From assembly GCA_029862045.1 (NCBI GenBank), contig JAOTYE010000002.1:211643-275642 (forward strand): 64,000 nt of DNA. The letters are read 5' to 3'. The translations under genes were made by a program, and so were the position numbers. The DNA is from Gammaproteobacteria bacterium (lineage in GTDB: Bacteria; Pseudomonadota; Gammaproteobacteria; Steroidobacterales; Woeseiaceae). Under the pieces are notes generated by a model. The model made no database searches. It saw only the letters and a program-made list of their open reading frames with translations, and was not told where the DNA came from. Within the stretch, counting starts at the first letter, position 1; each line of letters starts with the position of its first letter. This document shows, piece by piece, positions 9,413 to 18,811 of the stretch.

Positions 9413-10027
9413 TTACATCACAAAGCCGTGATGGGCGCCAACCATGCTCATTACCATCGGGATGGACATGAGCGTGTTGGAGCGAGAAGCCATGAACGCG
9501 ACATTACGGGCTTTGGCGATTTGCTCGGCACTCGCTTCAACCATGCCGAGAATCTTCTTCTGGGCAGGCCAGATCAGTATCCACACGTTAAACAGCATAA
9601 ACGTACCCAGCCAGGCGCCGATGCCGATCGTCAATGCGTAACTGTTGATCGGGTCAGTCAGCATGCCTAGCGCAAATGCGTCATCAAGCTGGCCGGTATG
9701 CGCCAGGTATGAGGCGCCCGTGAGCCACGTAACCAACGCGCCCCAGCGGAACCACCAGAGTGCTCGCGGTGCCACGTATTTCGTGATGCCGGCACCGCCC
9801 GGGCCACCTTCATCCGCGGCCGCATCGCCAAGTGCAGGGACTTGCACAAAGTTGAAGTAATACAGGAGACCAATCCAGGTGATGCCGGCAAGCACATGCA
9901 GCCAGATGATCAGTGAGTTCGCAACGGGTGCAAAGACGAGATGGTTGCCTTTGGACACCAATACGAGAATGACGGCGAGGACTACACCGCCGATGATCGT
10001 GCCAGCGACGCTTTTTAGAGGGTTCAT
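9413..10027 (-). CDS. PuuD-like (urate oxidase N-terminal) membrane protein
   Basis: The 204-residue protein has about five membrane segments. The sequence LHVLAGITWIGLLYYFNFVQ and the following histidine and tryptophan-rich helices resemble the N-terminal membrane domain of PuuD-type urate hydroxylases (Urate_ox_N). The cytochrome c domain that completes PuuD is absent, and no purine catabolism gene lies nearby, so urate oxidation is doubtful. It is more likely one of the stand-alone copies of this domain common in proteobacteria, possibly heme-binding. It is convergent with the TolA-C-like gene, with only 6 bases between stops. Confidence 0.75.
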   Translation of the reverse strand: MNPLKSVAGTIIGGVVLAVILVLVSKGNHLVFAPVANSLIIWLHVLAGITWIGLLYYFNFVQVPALGDAAADEGGPGGAGITKYVAPRALWWFRWGALVTWLTGASYLAHTGQLDDAFALGMLTDPINSYALTIGIGAWLGTFMLFNVWILIWPAQKKILGMVEASAEQIAKARNVAFMASRSNTLMSIPMVMSMVGAHHGFVM

Positions 10028-10166
10028 TCCTGGTTCTCCCTGATGATGTTGTCGTTATTAGTGACTATTTTAGAACAATTGGCGAATTTATCCCAAAATC
10101 TCTCAAGGCCATGCGGGATTCCGGGGAAATAACTGGGTACAATCGCGGCAGCTAGGGAGCTTATCG

Positions 10167-10307
10167 ATGCGATTACTGGTATTACTCGTCATGATAGTGA
10201 CATTATCGGGCTGCACGGCAATGCTGGTTAGTGGTTCAGCCGATTCCGGCAAACAGACCAATTGTTCAGAAAGCGAAAAAGAGGCACAAAAACGTGGATG
10301 TGAATAG
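10167..10307 (+). CDS. 46-residue lipoprotein overlapping grxD
   Basis: ATG 10167 follows a strong ribosome site (AGGGAG). The product has an N-terminal hydrophobic signal and lipobox LSGC (Cys16), then a short hydrophilic tail with two more cysteines (NCSESEKEAQKRGC). The stop TAG at 10305-10307 lies inside the start of grxD, an overlap of 14 bases with GTG 10294, so translation is probably coupled. I do not recognise the family. The lipobox, ribosome site and coupling argue for a real gene. Confidence 0.6.
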   Translation: MRLLVLLVMIVTLSGCTAMLVSGSADSGKQTNCSESEKEAQKRGCE

Positions 10308-10623
10308 CAAGATTGAAGAGCAACTGAAGTCGCACGACGTTCTGTTATACATGAAAGGAACGCCGGATTTTCCGCAATGCGGATTCTCCGGGCAGACAGT
10401 TGCTGCTCTGAATGCAATTGGCAGGCCATTCGCCTTCGTGAACATTTTTGAAGACGAGGAAATTCGCGAGGGTCTGAAGACCTATTCGAGTTGGCCAACG
10501 TTTCCGCAACTCTACGTCAAGGGTGAGCTGATCGGTGGGAGTGACATCGTCGTCGAGATGTATCACTCAGGCGAACTGCAGGAATTGCTGGACAGCGTCG
10601 ACGATCAGACAGTCGTCTCGTAG
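10294..10623 (+). CDS. grxD: Monothiol glutaredoxin Grx4 family
   Basis: With GTG 10294 as start (GAGG 9 bases upstream) the protein has 109 residues, the usual length. The monothiol active site CGFS is at 29-32, preceded by the lysine of YMKGTP. The glutathione-binding WPTFPQLY and GGSDIV segments are present. These proteins bind a glutathione-ligated [2Fe-2S] cluster and deliver it to target proteins together with BolA. The reading frame is open from 10231, but that part is the shadow of the small lipoprotein gene. Its 3' end overlaps convergent rnt by 19 bases. Confidence 0.93.
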   Translation: MDVNSKIEEQLKSHDVLLYMKGTPDFPQCGFSGQTVAALNAIGRPFAFVNIFEDEEIREGLKTYSSWPTFPQLYVKGELIGGSDIVVEMYHSGELQELLDSVDDQTVVS

Positions 10624-11225
10624 ACCGACTGAAACCGGTTTACGATCTCACAAAACAAGTCACAGGTAATCTCGGCGTCGTAAGCGGCCGAGTGCGCTGA
10701 TTCCTCGTCCCATTCGAAACCCGCAGCAGCAACCGCGCGTGCAAGGACTGTTTGCCCAAATGCGACGCCACACAGCGTGGCTGTGTCAAAACAACTGAAC
10801 GGATGAAACGGGTTGCGCTTGATCTCCGAGCGTTCCAGCGCTTCGTTCAGAAAGGCGAGGTCAAACGCCGCGTTGTGGCCGACGAGAATGGCCCGCTGAC
10901 ACCGGTTGTCGCGCACGGCACGTCGAACTTCACGAAAAATCCGTTGTAGCGCATCACGTTCATCGATGGCGGGGCGCAACGGATGATGGGGATCGATTCG
11001 ATTCACCGCGAGCGAGGCCGGATCCATGTTCGCGCCCTCGAATGGCTTGACGTGATAACGAATCGTCTCGCCGCGTGTGAGTATTCCACCGTCACCATAG
11101 TCGATCATCACAGCGGCGATTTCGAGCAGCGCATCGGTCTTTGCGTTGAAGCCGCCTGTCTCGACATCGACGACCACGGGCAGAAAACCTCGAAAGCGGT
11201 CCGCCATTGACGACTGGTCATTCAC
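10605..11225 (-). CDS. rnt: Ribonuclease T
   Basis: The 206-residue protein is a DEDDh 3'-5' exonuclease. The acidic motifs are visible: DVETGG near residue 20, HNAAFD in the middle and HSAAYDAE near the end. RNase T trims the 3' ends of tRNA and other stable RNAs in the cytosol. I used GTG 11225, whose G is the last base of the upstream peptidase stop (TAGTG); ATG 11207 is an alternative. It is co-directional with the M17 peptidase gene and its end overlaps convergent grxD. Rnt and grxD are also neighbours in enterobacteria. Confidence 0.93.
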   Translation of the reverse strand: MNDQSSMADRFRGFLPVVVDVETGGFNAKTDALLEIAAVMIDYGDGGILTRGETIRYHVKPFEGANMDPASLAVNRIDPHHPLRPAIDERDALQRIFREVRRAVRDNRCQRAILVGHNAAFDLAFLNEALERSEIKRNPFHPFSCFDTATLCGVAFGQTVLARAVAAAGFEWDEESAHSAAYDAEITCDLFCEIVNRFQSVYETTV

Positions 11226-12733
11226 TAATGGGTTGCCTGCAGAATGTGATCGTCGAGGAGCAGGCTCATCGTATAACGCACGCCGAAGCCGGTCACCTCA
11301 GTCGGTACGTGCGCCAGTCCGCCCTTGTGATTGCTGGCCGCAAGGTCGACGTGAACCCAGGGCGTGTCGTTCTCGATAAACTCCGCAAGAAAACTGCCAG
11401 CGTGAATATGATCGCCTGGCGCCTTCGCCGCGCATTGCTGGATATCGGCCGTGTCGCTCTTCAGGTCCTCAAGGAATTCTTTGCCGATCGGGAACGGCCA
11501 GACGCGCTCGCCACAATGACGCCCGGTTCGCTTGAGTCGTGGATGCCAATCCGCACGATTAGTGAATACGCCGCTGTATCGTGTCGTGAGCGCACCGATC
11601 ACCGAACCGGTTAGCGTCGCGTAGTCGATAATGAGGTTGGGTTTTTCGCGACTCGCGAATGTGAGCGTATCGGCGAGCACCATGCGGCCTTCAGCATCGG
11701 TGTGAATTGTCTGAATCGTCTTGCCATTTGCCGCGGTTACAACGTCCTGAGACTTGTACGCGCTCGGTCCGGTTCGATTCTCGGTAATCGCGAACCAGGC
11801 ATCAACTGGCACCGGTAGTTTCAGATCGGAAATAGCCAGCAGTAATCCTGCTACCACGGCGCTGCCTTGCATGTCGCCGTGCATGTTGAGCATCGACGCA
11901 AACGGTTTGAGGTTCGTGCCTCCCGTGTCGAATATGACGCCTTTGCCAACCAGGCTGAGTGTTGGCGACACATCCTTCTTTAGCGGGCGATAGCGAAGGC
12001 GAACGATCGACGCACTGTCATCGTCGTTACCTTGCGCAACGGCGAGAAACGCGCCAGCGCCGAGCTTCTCGAGGTCCTTCGTTGAGAAGCGTTTGTATTG
12101 CCAGCCATGGTCTTTGGCGAGTTCCTTGAGCATCGTGGCGTAACTGGCAGCATCGAGTATGTTCGGTGGTAGTGCCGTCAGCCAGCGAGCGAGGTTGTTG
12201 CCCTTGGCCTCTGCAATCGTTCGACTCAGGTTGATCTTTTTGTCGAGGCCGAGAACACGGATGCTGCGGATTTTCGGCGGCGCTGACTCGCTCTTGAACT
12301 CCGGGAGGTTGAAACCTGCTGCGAGAGCTGCGGCTACTGCGGCATCGCACAACGCGTGCTGCTCGTCAGTCTCGAAGCCCATGACGAGGATGCCCAAAGT
12401 ACCGGCTTTCTCTGCCGTCGCGGCGGCAACGAGCTTGCGGGCCAGCGTCAACCGGTCGAAAGCGTCAGCATCCGCGGCGATCTTGGCGGCCACGACCAGG
12501 GTCTGGCGCTTGTTCGCAAGACGCGTTGTAAGCAGAGGAACGGCACCAGCCGGACTCTTCCTGACAAGCCCCTGCAGTTTGCCGCCCTGCGGAATCTTGC
12601 GCCAGAGCGCCGTTGGCGTCCGTTTGGGTAGTATCAGCAATAACTGATCTATGGGCTCAAGTGCCTTAGAATCAGCTCTGCCGAGACGTTGCGTGCAGCG
12701 AATCTCGTGAGAGTCCGGCAAAGTGTTGTGCAT
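11225..12733 (-). CDS. Divergent M17 family aminopeptidase
   Basis: From ATG 12733 the protein has 502 residues. The M17 core is present: VGKGVIFDTGG (262-272, Lys264 and Asp269), GDMQG (Asp287) and TDAEGR (345-350, Asp346, Glu348, Arg350), so the two-metal site is intact. The usual NTDAEGRL has His in place of Asn at 344, and the N-terminal domain differs strongly from the pepA product at 61632-63128. It probably has a different peptide preference. The frame is open to 12823, but those 30 residues lie in the divergent promoter region with aceE. Confidence 0.88.
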   Translation of the reverse strand: MHNTLPDSHEIRCTQRLGRADSKALEPIDQLLLILPKRTPTALWRKIPQGGKLQGLVRKSPAGAVPLLTTRLANKRQTLVVAAKIAADADAFDRLTLARKLVAAATAEKAGTLGILVMGFETDEQHALCDAAVAAALAAGFNLPEFKSESAPPKIRSIRVLGLDKKINLSRTIAEAKGNNLARWLTALPPNILDAASYATMLKELAKDHGWQYKRFSTKDLEKLGAGAFLAVAQGNDDDSASIVRLRYRPLKKDVSPTLSLVGKGVIFDTGGTNLKPFASMLNMHGDMQGSAVVAGLLLAISDLKLPVPVDAWFAITENRTGPSAYKSQDVVTAANGKTIQTIHTDAEGRMVLADTLTFASREKPNLIIDYATLTGSVIGALTTRYSGVFTNRADWHPRLKRTGRHCGERVWPFPIGKEFLEDLKSDTADIQQCAAKAPGDHIHAGSFLAEFIENDTPWVHVDLAASNHKGGLAHVPTEVTGFGVRYTMSLLLDDHILQATH

Positions 12734-12805
12734 GGGATACAAACTCAGGTTAAGTGCTTGACCGGCAAGGCGTAAACGTCGAATATGACGCCCCCGACGG
12801 CCGCA

Positions 12806-12823
12806 TTGCACGGTCCGGTGCAA
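12806..12823. promoter_or_regulatory. Dyad element upstream of aceE
   Basis: The arms TTGCAC (12806-12811) and GTGCAA (12818-12823) flank a 6-base centre, 28 bases before the aceE ATG and inside the divergent region with the M17 peptidase gene. It could be an operator for the pyruvate dehydrogenase operon. It does not match the enterobacterial PdhR box, so the binding protein is unknown. Confidence 0.35.
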
Positions 12824-12851
12824 ATCTCGGTGCCCCTATTGTGAAGGATTT

Positions 12852-15515
12852 ATGAGCCGATTCAATCCATTTGATGACATCGATCCGATCGAGACGAGCG
12901 AATGGCTCGAGTCGATCGATTCGGTGCTTGGCCAGCACGGTCCCGAGCGGGCACATTTTCTGCTGAACAAAATGATCGATTTCGCCCGTCGTTCCGGAGC
13001 GTATCTGCCGTACAGCCCAAATACGGCTTACCTCAATACGATCGCCACGGGCCGGCAGCCCGAGTATCCGGGTGACCGCTCGCTGGAGCGCCGCATCGAG
13101 GCCTATATTCGCTGGAATGCGATGGCGATGGTCGTGCAAGCGAACCGTAAAAGCACCGAGTATGGCGGTCATATTTCAAGTTATGCATCGTCGGCAACGC
13201 TGTATGAGGTCGGATTTAATCACTTCTGGCGTGCACCGAGTGCCGATCACGGCGGGGATATGGTGTTCATGCAGGGGCATTCGTCGCCAGGTGTATACGC
13301 GCGGGCGTACCTGGAAGGGCGACTGAACGAAAACGACCTGAATCGTTTCCGGCGTGAAGTCGGGGGCGGCGGCCTGTCTTCCTACCCGCATCCCTGGCTA
13401 ATGCCGGATTTCTGGCAGTTTCCGACCGTATCGATGGGCCTCGGCCCGATGATGGCGATCTACCAGGCACGCTTCATGCGCTATATGGAGCATCGTGAGC
13501 TCATCGTTCCGTCAGACCGGAAAGTGTGGGCGTTCCTTGGCGACGGTGAGATGGACGAGCCCGAGTCGATGGGCGCGATCACGATGCCGGTCCGGGAAGG
13601 TCTCGATAACCTCGTATTTGTCGTTAACTGCAATCTGCAGCGGCTTGACGGTCCTGTACGCGGCAACGGCAAGGTGATTCAGGAACTCGAAGCGGCTTTC
13701 GGTGGCGCGGGATGGAATGTCATCAAGGTGGTCTGGGGCGGCCGGTGGGATCCACTGCTTGCCAGGGATCAGCACGGACACCTGCGCCGGATCATGGAAG
13801 AGACCGTCGATGGTGAGTATCAGAACTACAAGTCGAAAGACGGCGCGTACGTTCGTAAAGAGTTTTTTGGCAAACATCCCGAGACCGCGGAGATGGTCGC
13901 TAACCTATCGGATGATGAAATCTGGCATCTGAATCGGGGCGGGCACGATCCTCTCAAGGTCTACGCCGCCTATGACGCGGCAACGCGTCACACGGGCCAG
14001 CCGACGATCATTCTTGCCAAGACGGTCAAGGGCTACGGCATGGGCGCGGCTGGTGAGGGGCAGAACACCGCACACCAGCAGAAGAAGCTCGACCTCGAGG
14101 CGCTCAAAGACATGCGTGATCGATTCAATATTCCGGTGTCCGACAAGGATATCGAGGGCGTTCCTTACTACAAGCCCGCTGCGGACAGTACTGAACTCGA
14201 GTACCTGCAAGAGCGGCGCCAGTCCCTGGGTGGTTACCTGCCGCAACGGCGCAGGAAGGCGGCGGCTCTCCCGGTGCCGGGCCTTGAGCTCTTTCAGACG
14301 CAGCTCGATGGCACAGGCGAGCGTGAAGTGTCAACGACGATGGCATTCGTGCGTATATTGACGGCGCTTGCCAGGGACAAACAAATCGGTAAGCACATCG
14401 TACCTATCGTTCCCGACGAAGCGCGCACGTTCGGCATGGAAGGCATGTTCCGCCAGTTCGGTATCTACGCATCGAAAGGCCAGTTGTACACACCCGAGGA
14501 CGCGGGCGAGCTCATGTATTACCGCGAGGACAAGCAAGGACAGATCCTCGAGGAAGGCATAAATGAAGGCGGTGCATTCTGTTCGTGGCTCGCCGCCGGT
14601 ACGTCATACTCGAATCACAACGAGCAGATGGTGCCGTTCTATATCTATTACTCGATGTTCGGTTTTCAGCGTATTGGCGACTTTATCTGGGCCGGCGGTG
14701 ACTTGCAGTCGCGTGGCTTCCTGATGGGCGGCACGGCCGGGCGTACGACACTGGCAGGCGAAGGTCTGCAACATCAGGACGGGCACAGTCTGGTAAACGC
14801 GTCTACGGTGCCGAACTGCGTATCCTACGATCCGACTTATGCGTATGAGCTTGCGGTGATCATTCAGGATGGACTGCGTCGCATGATCGGCGAGCAGGAA
14901 GATGTTTTTTATTACATCACCTGCATGAACGAAAACTACGTGCACCCGCCGATGCCGGCTGGCGTCGAGGACGGTATTCTCAAAGGCATGTACCTGCTGC
15001 AGGTTGGCGGGCAGGGCAAGATACGTGCGCAGCTCATGGGCTCCGGCACGATCCTGCGTGAAGTATTGGGTGCCGCCGAGTTGCTGTTCAAGGACTTCGG
15101 TATTCCGGCCGATGTCTGGTCGGTAACGAGCTTTAACGAACTACGGCGCGACGCACTCGAAGTGGAGCGCTGGAATCACCTGCATCCCGAGGCCGAGCCG
15201 CGCAAGTGCTACATCGAGCAGAAATTCGCCGATCGGCCCGGCCCTTATATCGCTGCGACCGACTACATGAAGATTGTGGCCGATCAGATTCAGCGCTGGA
15301 TTCCCGGCGAGTTCATATCGCTGGGCACGGATGGCTATGGTCGCAGCGATGCTCGGCAGGCGCTACGGCAGCATTTTGAAGTCGACAAGCGATTCATTGC
15401 AGTCTCCGCGCTCAAAGCTCTGGCCGATGAAGGCGTGCTCGATCAGAAAACCGTCACACAGGCTATTGAGAAATACGGCATCGACCCGGATCGACCGGAT
15501 CCGGTGACGCTCTAG
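12852..15515 (+). CDS. aceE: Pyruvate dehydrogenase E1, homodimeric type
   Basis: The product has 887 residues, the length of the E. coli enzyme. It decarboxylates pyruvate using thiamine diphosphate and passes the acetyl group to the lipoyl arms of E2. The ThDP motif is GDGEMDEPES, ending with VVNCNLQRLDGPV (about residues 235-270), and the E1 features HFWRAP and GHSSPGVYARAYLEGRL are present. The ribosome site GAAGGA precedes the ATG. It is the first gene of aceE-aceF-lpdA, with 12 bases to aceF. Confidence 0.97.
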   Translation: MSRFNPFDDIDPIETSEWLESIDSVLGQHGPERAHFLLNKMIDFARRSGAYLPYSPNTAYLNTIATGRQPEYPGDRSLERRIEAYIRWNAMAMVVQANRKSTEYGGHISSYASSATLYEVGFNHFWRAPSADHGGDMVFMQGHSSPGVYARAYLEGRLNENDLNRFRREVGGGGLSSYPHPWLMPDFWQFPTVSMGLGPMMAIYQARFMRYMEHRELIVPSDRKVWAFLGDGEMDEPESMGAITMPVREGLDNLVFVVNCNLQRLDGPVRGNGKVIQELEAAFGGAGWNVIKVVWGGRWDPLLARDQHGHLRRIMEETVDGEYQNYKSKDGAYVRKEFFGKHPETAEMVANLSDDEIWHLNRGGHDPLKVYAAYDAATRHTGQPTIILAKTVKGYGMGAAGEGQNTAHQQKKLDLEALKDMRDRFNIPVSDKDIEGVPYYKPAADSTELEYLQERRQSLGGYLPQRRRKAAALPVPGLELFQTQLDGTGEREVSTTMAFVRILTALARDKQIGKHIVPIVPDEARTFGMEGMFRQFGIYASKGQLYTPEDAGELMYYREDKQGQILEEGINEGGAFCSWLAAGTSYSNHNEQMVPFYIYYSMFGFQRIGDFIWAGGDLQSRGFLMGGTAGRTTLAGEGLQHQDGHSLVNASTVPNCVSYDPTYAYELAVIIQDGLRRMIGEQEDVFYYITCMNENYVHPPMPAGVEDGILKGMYLLQVGGQGKIRAQLMGSGTILREVLGAAELLFKDFGIPADVWSVTSFNELRRDALEVERWNHLHPEAEPRKCYIEQKFADRPGPYIAATDYMKIVADQIQRWIPGEFISLGTDGYGRSDARQALRQHFEVDKRFIAVSALKALADEGVLDQKTVTQAIEKYGIDPDRPDPVTL

Positions 15516-15527
15516 GCGACCTGGAAC

Positions 15528-17174
15528 GTGGCGACGACGATCGATATTATCGTTCCCGACCTCGGTGACTTCGAGGACGTCGAAGTCATTGAAGTGCTCG
15601 TCTCGGCCGGTGATACGGTTGCAAGGGAAGACGGGCTCATCACGATCGAAACCGACAAGGCCGCGATGGATGTGCCGTCACCCGAGAACGGTGTCATCGA
15701 GGAGCTAACGACGGCCGTAGGCGACAAGGTGTCGGCAGGATCCGTGATCGGTAAGCTCAAAGTCGAAGTCAGCGACACCGTCGTCATCACGCCGGCCCTG
15801 CAGCATGAGCCGACCGGCGACACGACTGTGCTCGCGACACCCGCAAAACCCGAAGGCGAAGCGCAAAGATCCGGTGGCGTACAAACGCTCGTTGTTCCCG
15901 ATCTCGGTGATTTTGATCATGTTGAAGTTATCGAAGTCCACATTTCCAACGGTGACCAGGTCAAGGTCGAAGATCCGCTCGTCACGCTTGAGACGGATAA
16001 AGCTGCGATGGACGTACCGGCGATTGTCGGTGGTCGCATCGAATCGGTACTTGTCAAGGTAGGCGATAAGGTGTCGAAAGGATCGTCGCTCGCAATCATC
16101 GAGGCGGTAGCCGCGCCCGTCACGCCGCCTGCAGAAGCGAAGGCAGCGCCAGCGGATGCGACACAGACATTCGCTGCAAGACCTGCAGAAAAACCCGAGC
16201 CGCCAAAGCAACAACAAGCCCCATCGATACCACGCGATTTGCCCCCGATCAATGAAGCCGGTTTTTCACGCGCGCACGCGAGTCCATCGGTCAGAAAACT
16301 CGCGCGTGAACTCGGTGTGGACCTTGCACAGGTCAATGGCAACGGCCTCAAGAACCGCATTCTGCATGACGACGTCAAGGCGTTCGTCAAGGCGATACTC
16401 AGCGGGCAGGCTGCCGGGCCAGCCGGCGGCGGACTGCCGAAGACACCAAGCATCGATTTCTCGAAGTTTGGTGAGATCGAAACGCAGCCGCTTACGCGGA
16501 TTCAAAAGATCTCGGGTCCGCGGCTGCAGGCAAGCTGGATCAACTTGCCACACGTTACGCAGCATGACCTTGCTGATATTACCGATCTCGAGGCGAAGCG
16601 TCAGGAACTCAAAGGACCGGCCAAAAAGCGCGGCATTTCGCTGACACCGCTTGCATTCATTATGAAAGCCGTTGTCGCGGCATTGCGGGAATTCCCCAAA
16701 GTCAATGCCTCACTGGCTGATGACGGTGAGAGCCTGGTCTTCAAGAAGTACATTCACATCGGTTTCGCAGCCGACACTGACCAGGGACTCGTGGTGCCTG
16801 TCATTCGCGATGCCGATCAGAAAGATGTCTACGAGCTCGCGAATGAGCTCGGCGAACTCTCTGCGGCTGCACGTGACGGCAAACTCAAGGTGCCGCAACT
16901 ACAAGGGGCGTCTTTCACAATCTCGAGTCTGGGCGGCATCGGAGGCACGGCATTTACTCCGATTGTGAATGCGCCGGAAGTCGCGATCCTCGGTGTCTCT
17001 CGTTCGTCGATGCAACCGGTCTGGAATGGATCCGGGTTCGAGCCGCGGCTGATGCTGCCGGTATCGCTTTCCTACGACCATCGCGTCATCGATGGCGCGT
17101 CCGCTGTTCGCTTCACGACATTCCTCGGGCAGCAACTGGCTGACGTCGAGGGCCTGCTTCAGGCGTCCCCGTAG
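15528..17174 (+). CDS. aceF: Dihydrolipoamide acetyltransferase (E2 of pyruvate dehydrogenase)
   Basis: The 548-residue protein starts with GTG. It has two lipoyl domains, each with ETDKAAMDVP (Lys44 and Lys158 are the lipoylation sites), an Ala/Pro-rich linker, a peripheral subunit-binding domain (SPSVRKLARELGVDL, about 255-290) and the catalytic core with SYDHRVIDGA near the C-terminus (HxxxDG). It transfers acetyl groups to CoA and forms the core of the complex. E. coli has three lipoyl domains; two are common in other gammaproteobacteria. Confidence 0.97.
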   Translation: MATTIDIIVPDLGDFEDVEVIEVLVSAGDTVAREDGLITIETDKAAMDVPSPENGVIEELTTAVGDKVSAGSVIGKLKVEVSDTVVITPALQHEPTGDTTVLATPAKPEGEAQRSGGVQTLVVPDLGDFDHVEVIEVHISNGDQVKVEDPLVTLETDKAAMDVPAIVGGRIESVLVKVGDKVSKGSSLAIIEAVAAPVTPPAEAKAAPADATQTFAARPAEKPEPPKQQQAPSIPRDLPPINEAGFSRAHASPSVRKLARELGVDLAQVNGNGLKNRILHDDVKAFVKAILSGQAAGPAGGGLPKTPSIDFSKFGEIETQPLTRIQKISGPRLQASWINLPHVTQHDLADITDLEAKRQELKGPAKKRGISLTPLAFIMKAVVAALREFPKVNASLADDGESLVFKKYIHIGFAADTDQGLVVPVIRDADQKDVYELANELGELSAAARDGKLKVPQLQGASFTISSLGGIGGTAFTPIVNAPEVAILGVSRSSMQPVWNGSGFEPRLMLPVSLSYDHRVIDGASAVRFTTFLGQQLADVEGLLQASP

Positions 17175-18580
17175 TGGCAGACCACCAGGCGCAACTCGTT
17201 GTAATTGGTTCGGGGCCCGGCGGCTATACGGCTGCGTTTCGGGCTGCGGACCTGGGCATGGACGTCATTTTGATCGAACGATTCGACTCGCTCGGCGGCG
17301 TTTGTCTCAATGTCGGTTGCATCCCCTCAAAAGCGCTGCTGCACGCGGCGAAGGTCATCGATGATGCGGAGGCAATGGCCGATCATGGTGTGGCCTTCGG
17401 TAAGCCCAAGATCGATGCGCTCAAGCTTCGCGGCTGGAAGAACGAGGTTGTCGACAAGCTGACCGGTGGCCTGACGCAGCTCGCGAAGCAACGCAAGGTC
17501 CGCGTGGTTCACGGCACCGCGAAGTTCGAATCGGCAAATTCCCTACGTCTCGACAACGACGAAACCGTCGCTTTCGAGAAATGCATCATTGCCGCCGGCT
17601 CCGAAAGCATCATGTTGCCCGGTTTGCCGGATGATCCACGCATTATCGATTCAACTGGCGCGTTGGAACTCGATCCGCTGCCGAAACGCTTGCTGGTCGT
17701 TGGCGGTGGCATCATCGGCCTCGAAATGGCCTGCGTATACAGTGCGCTTGGCACGGAAGTCAGCGTCGTCGAATTGATGGATTCGCTGATGCCCGGGACT
17801 GACAAGGACTTGTTGCGTCCGTTCCTGAAAGTGGTCAAACCTCGCTACGAAGCGATCATGACGTCGACCAAGGTAACTGGCATGCGGCCAACCGTGCCAG
17901 GCATAGCGGTGTCGTTCGAAGGCAAGGATGCGCCGGAGATTGGTGTCTACGATCGCGTACTGGTTGCTGTGGGCAGACGCGCCAACGGTGACCGGCTTGA
18001 CGCTGATAAAGCAGGTATTGAAGTCAGCGATCGCGGTGTTATCGCGGTTGACAAGCAAATGCGCACCAACGTGTCGCACATCTTCGCGATCGGCGATGTT
18101 GTTCCCGGACCGATGCTCGCGCATAAGGCGACGCATGAGGGCAAAGTCGCTGCCGAGGTTGCCGCAGGCGAGAAGAGCTACTTCGACGCCAGGACGATTC
18201 CGTCGGTTGCCTATACTGATCCGGAGATCGCATGGGTCGGCCTGACCGAGACTGACGCGAAAGAGCAGGGTATCGAGTACGACAAGACACAGATTCCGTG
18301 GGCAGCGAGTGGCAGGGCGCTGTCACTCGGCCGACCCGAAGGATTCACGAAGCTCTTGTGGGACAAGAAAACTGAACGCGTGCTGGGCGGCGCGATCGTT
18401 GGCCCGAATGCCGGTGATTTGATTGCTGAAGTCGGCCTCGCCATCGAAATGGGCGCCGATACGCATGACATCGGACTCACCATACACCCACACCCGACAC
18501 TTTCCGAAACGGTTGCGTTCGCAGCCGAAGCCTATGCAGGTACGCTCACCGATCTGTACATGCCTAAGAAGCATAAATAA
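17174..18580 (+). CDS. lpdA: Dihydrolipoyl dehydrogenase (E3)
   Basis: The 468-residue flavoprotein starts with GTG 17174, sharing one base with the aceF stop. It carries the FAD motif GSGPGG (12-17), the redox disulfide CLNVGC (Cys44 and Cys49), an NAD-binding GGGIIGLE segment and the C-terminal HPHPTLSE active-site motif. It re-oxidises the dihydrolipoyl groups of AceF and makes NADH. It may also serve the 2-oxoglutarate and glycine cleavage complexes; no other lpd copy is seen here. Confidence 0.97.
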   Translation: MADHQAQLVVIGSGPGGYTAAFRAADLGMDVILIERFDSLGGVCLNVGCIPSKALLHAAKVIDDAEAMADHGVAFGKPKIDALKLRGWKNEVVDKLTGGLTQLAKQRKVRVVHGTAKFESANSLRLDNDETVAFEKCIIAAGSESIMLPGLPDDPRIIDSTGALELDPLPKRLLVVGGGIIGLEMACVYSALGTEVSVVELMDSLMPGTDKDLLRPFLKVVKPRYEAIMTSTKVTGMRPTVPGIAVSFEGKDAPEIGVYDRVLVAVGRRANGDRLDADKAGIEVSDRGVIAVDKQMRTNVSHIFAIGDVVPGPMLAHKATHEGKVAAEVAAGEKSYFDARTIPSVAYTDPEIAWVGLTETDAKEQGIEYDKTQIPWAASGRALSLGRPEGFTKLLWDKKTERVLGGAIVGPNAGDLIAEVGLAIEMGADTHDIGLTIHPHPTLSETVAFAAEAYAGTLTDLYMPKKHK

Positions 18581-18595
18581 CTAGTTACACTAGTT
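18579..18595. repeat. Perfect short palindrome after lpdA
   Basis: The 7-bp arms AACTAGT and ACTAGTT flank TAC and start at the lpdA stop codon. No U run follows, so it is a weak terminator candidate at best. The 231-base gap to the next gene holds little else: a loose inverted pair near 18635-18670 (ttctggtc / ggccagaa). Confidence 0.4.
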
Positions 18596-18811
18596 AGTTA
18601 AAGTAGATTCGAGAGCTAGCACGTCGAGATTACTTGCGTTCTGGTCGCGCGGTGTCAGTCCCGTAACGGCCAGAAGCGGAAATACGGCATCAATTCCGGG
18701 ACGTCCCTTGAAAAGTCTGCTAGCTATCGGCTAAGTACTTACACCAGTTGTACTATCTGCGGCATTCGGTACCGTGATGGGTCAGGGTCCTCCTTACTTC
18801 GGGAGACATAA

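Noticed and set aside
18635..18670. Loose inverted pair after lpdA as terminator
   Set aside because: No U run follows, and the loop is about 20 bases, so it is not a convincing terminator.
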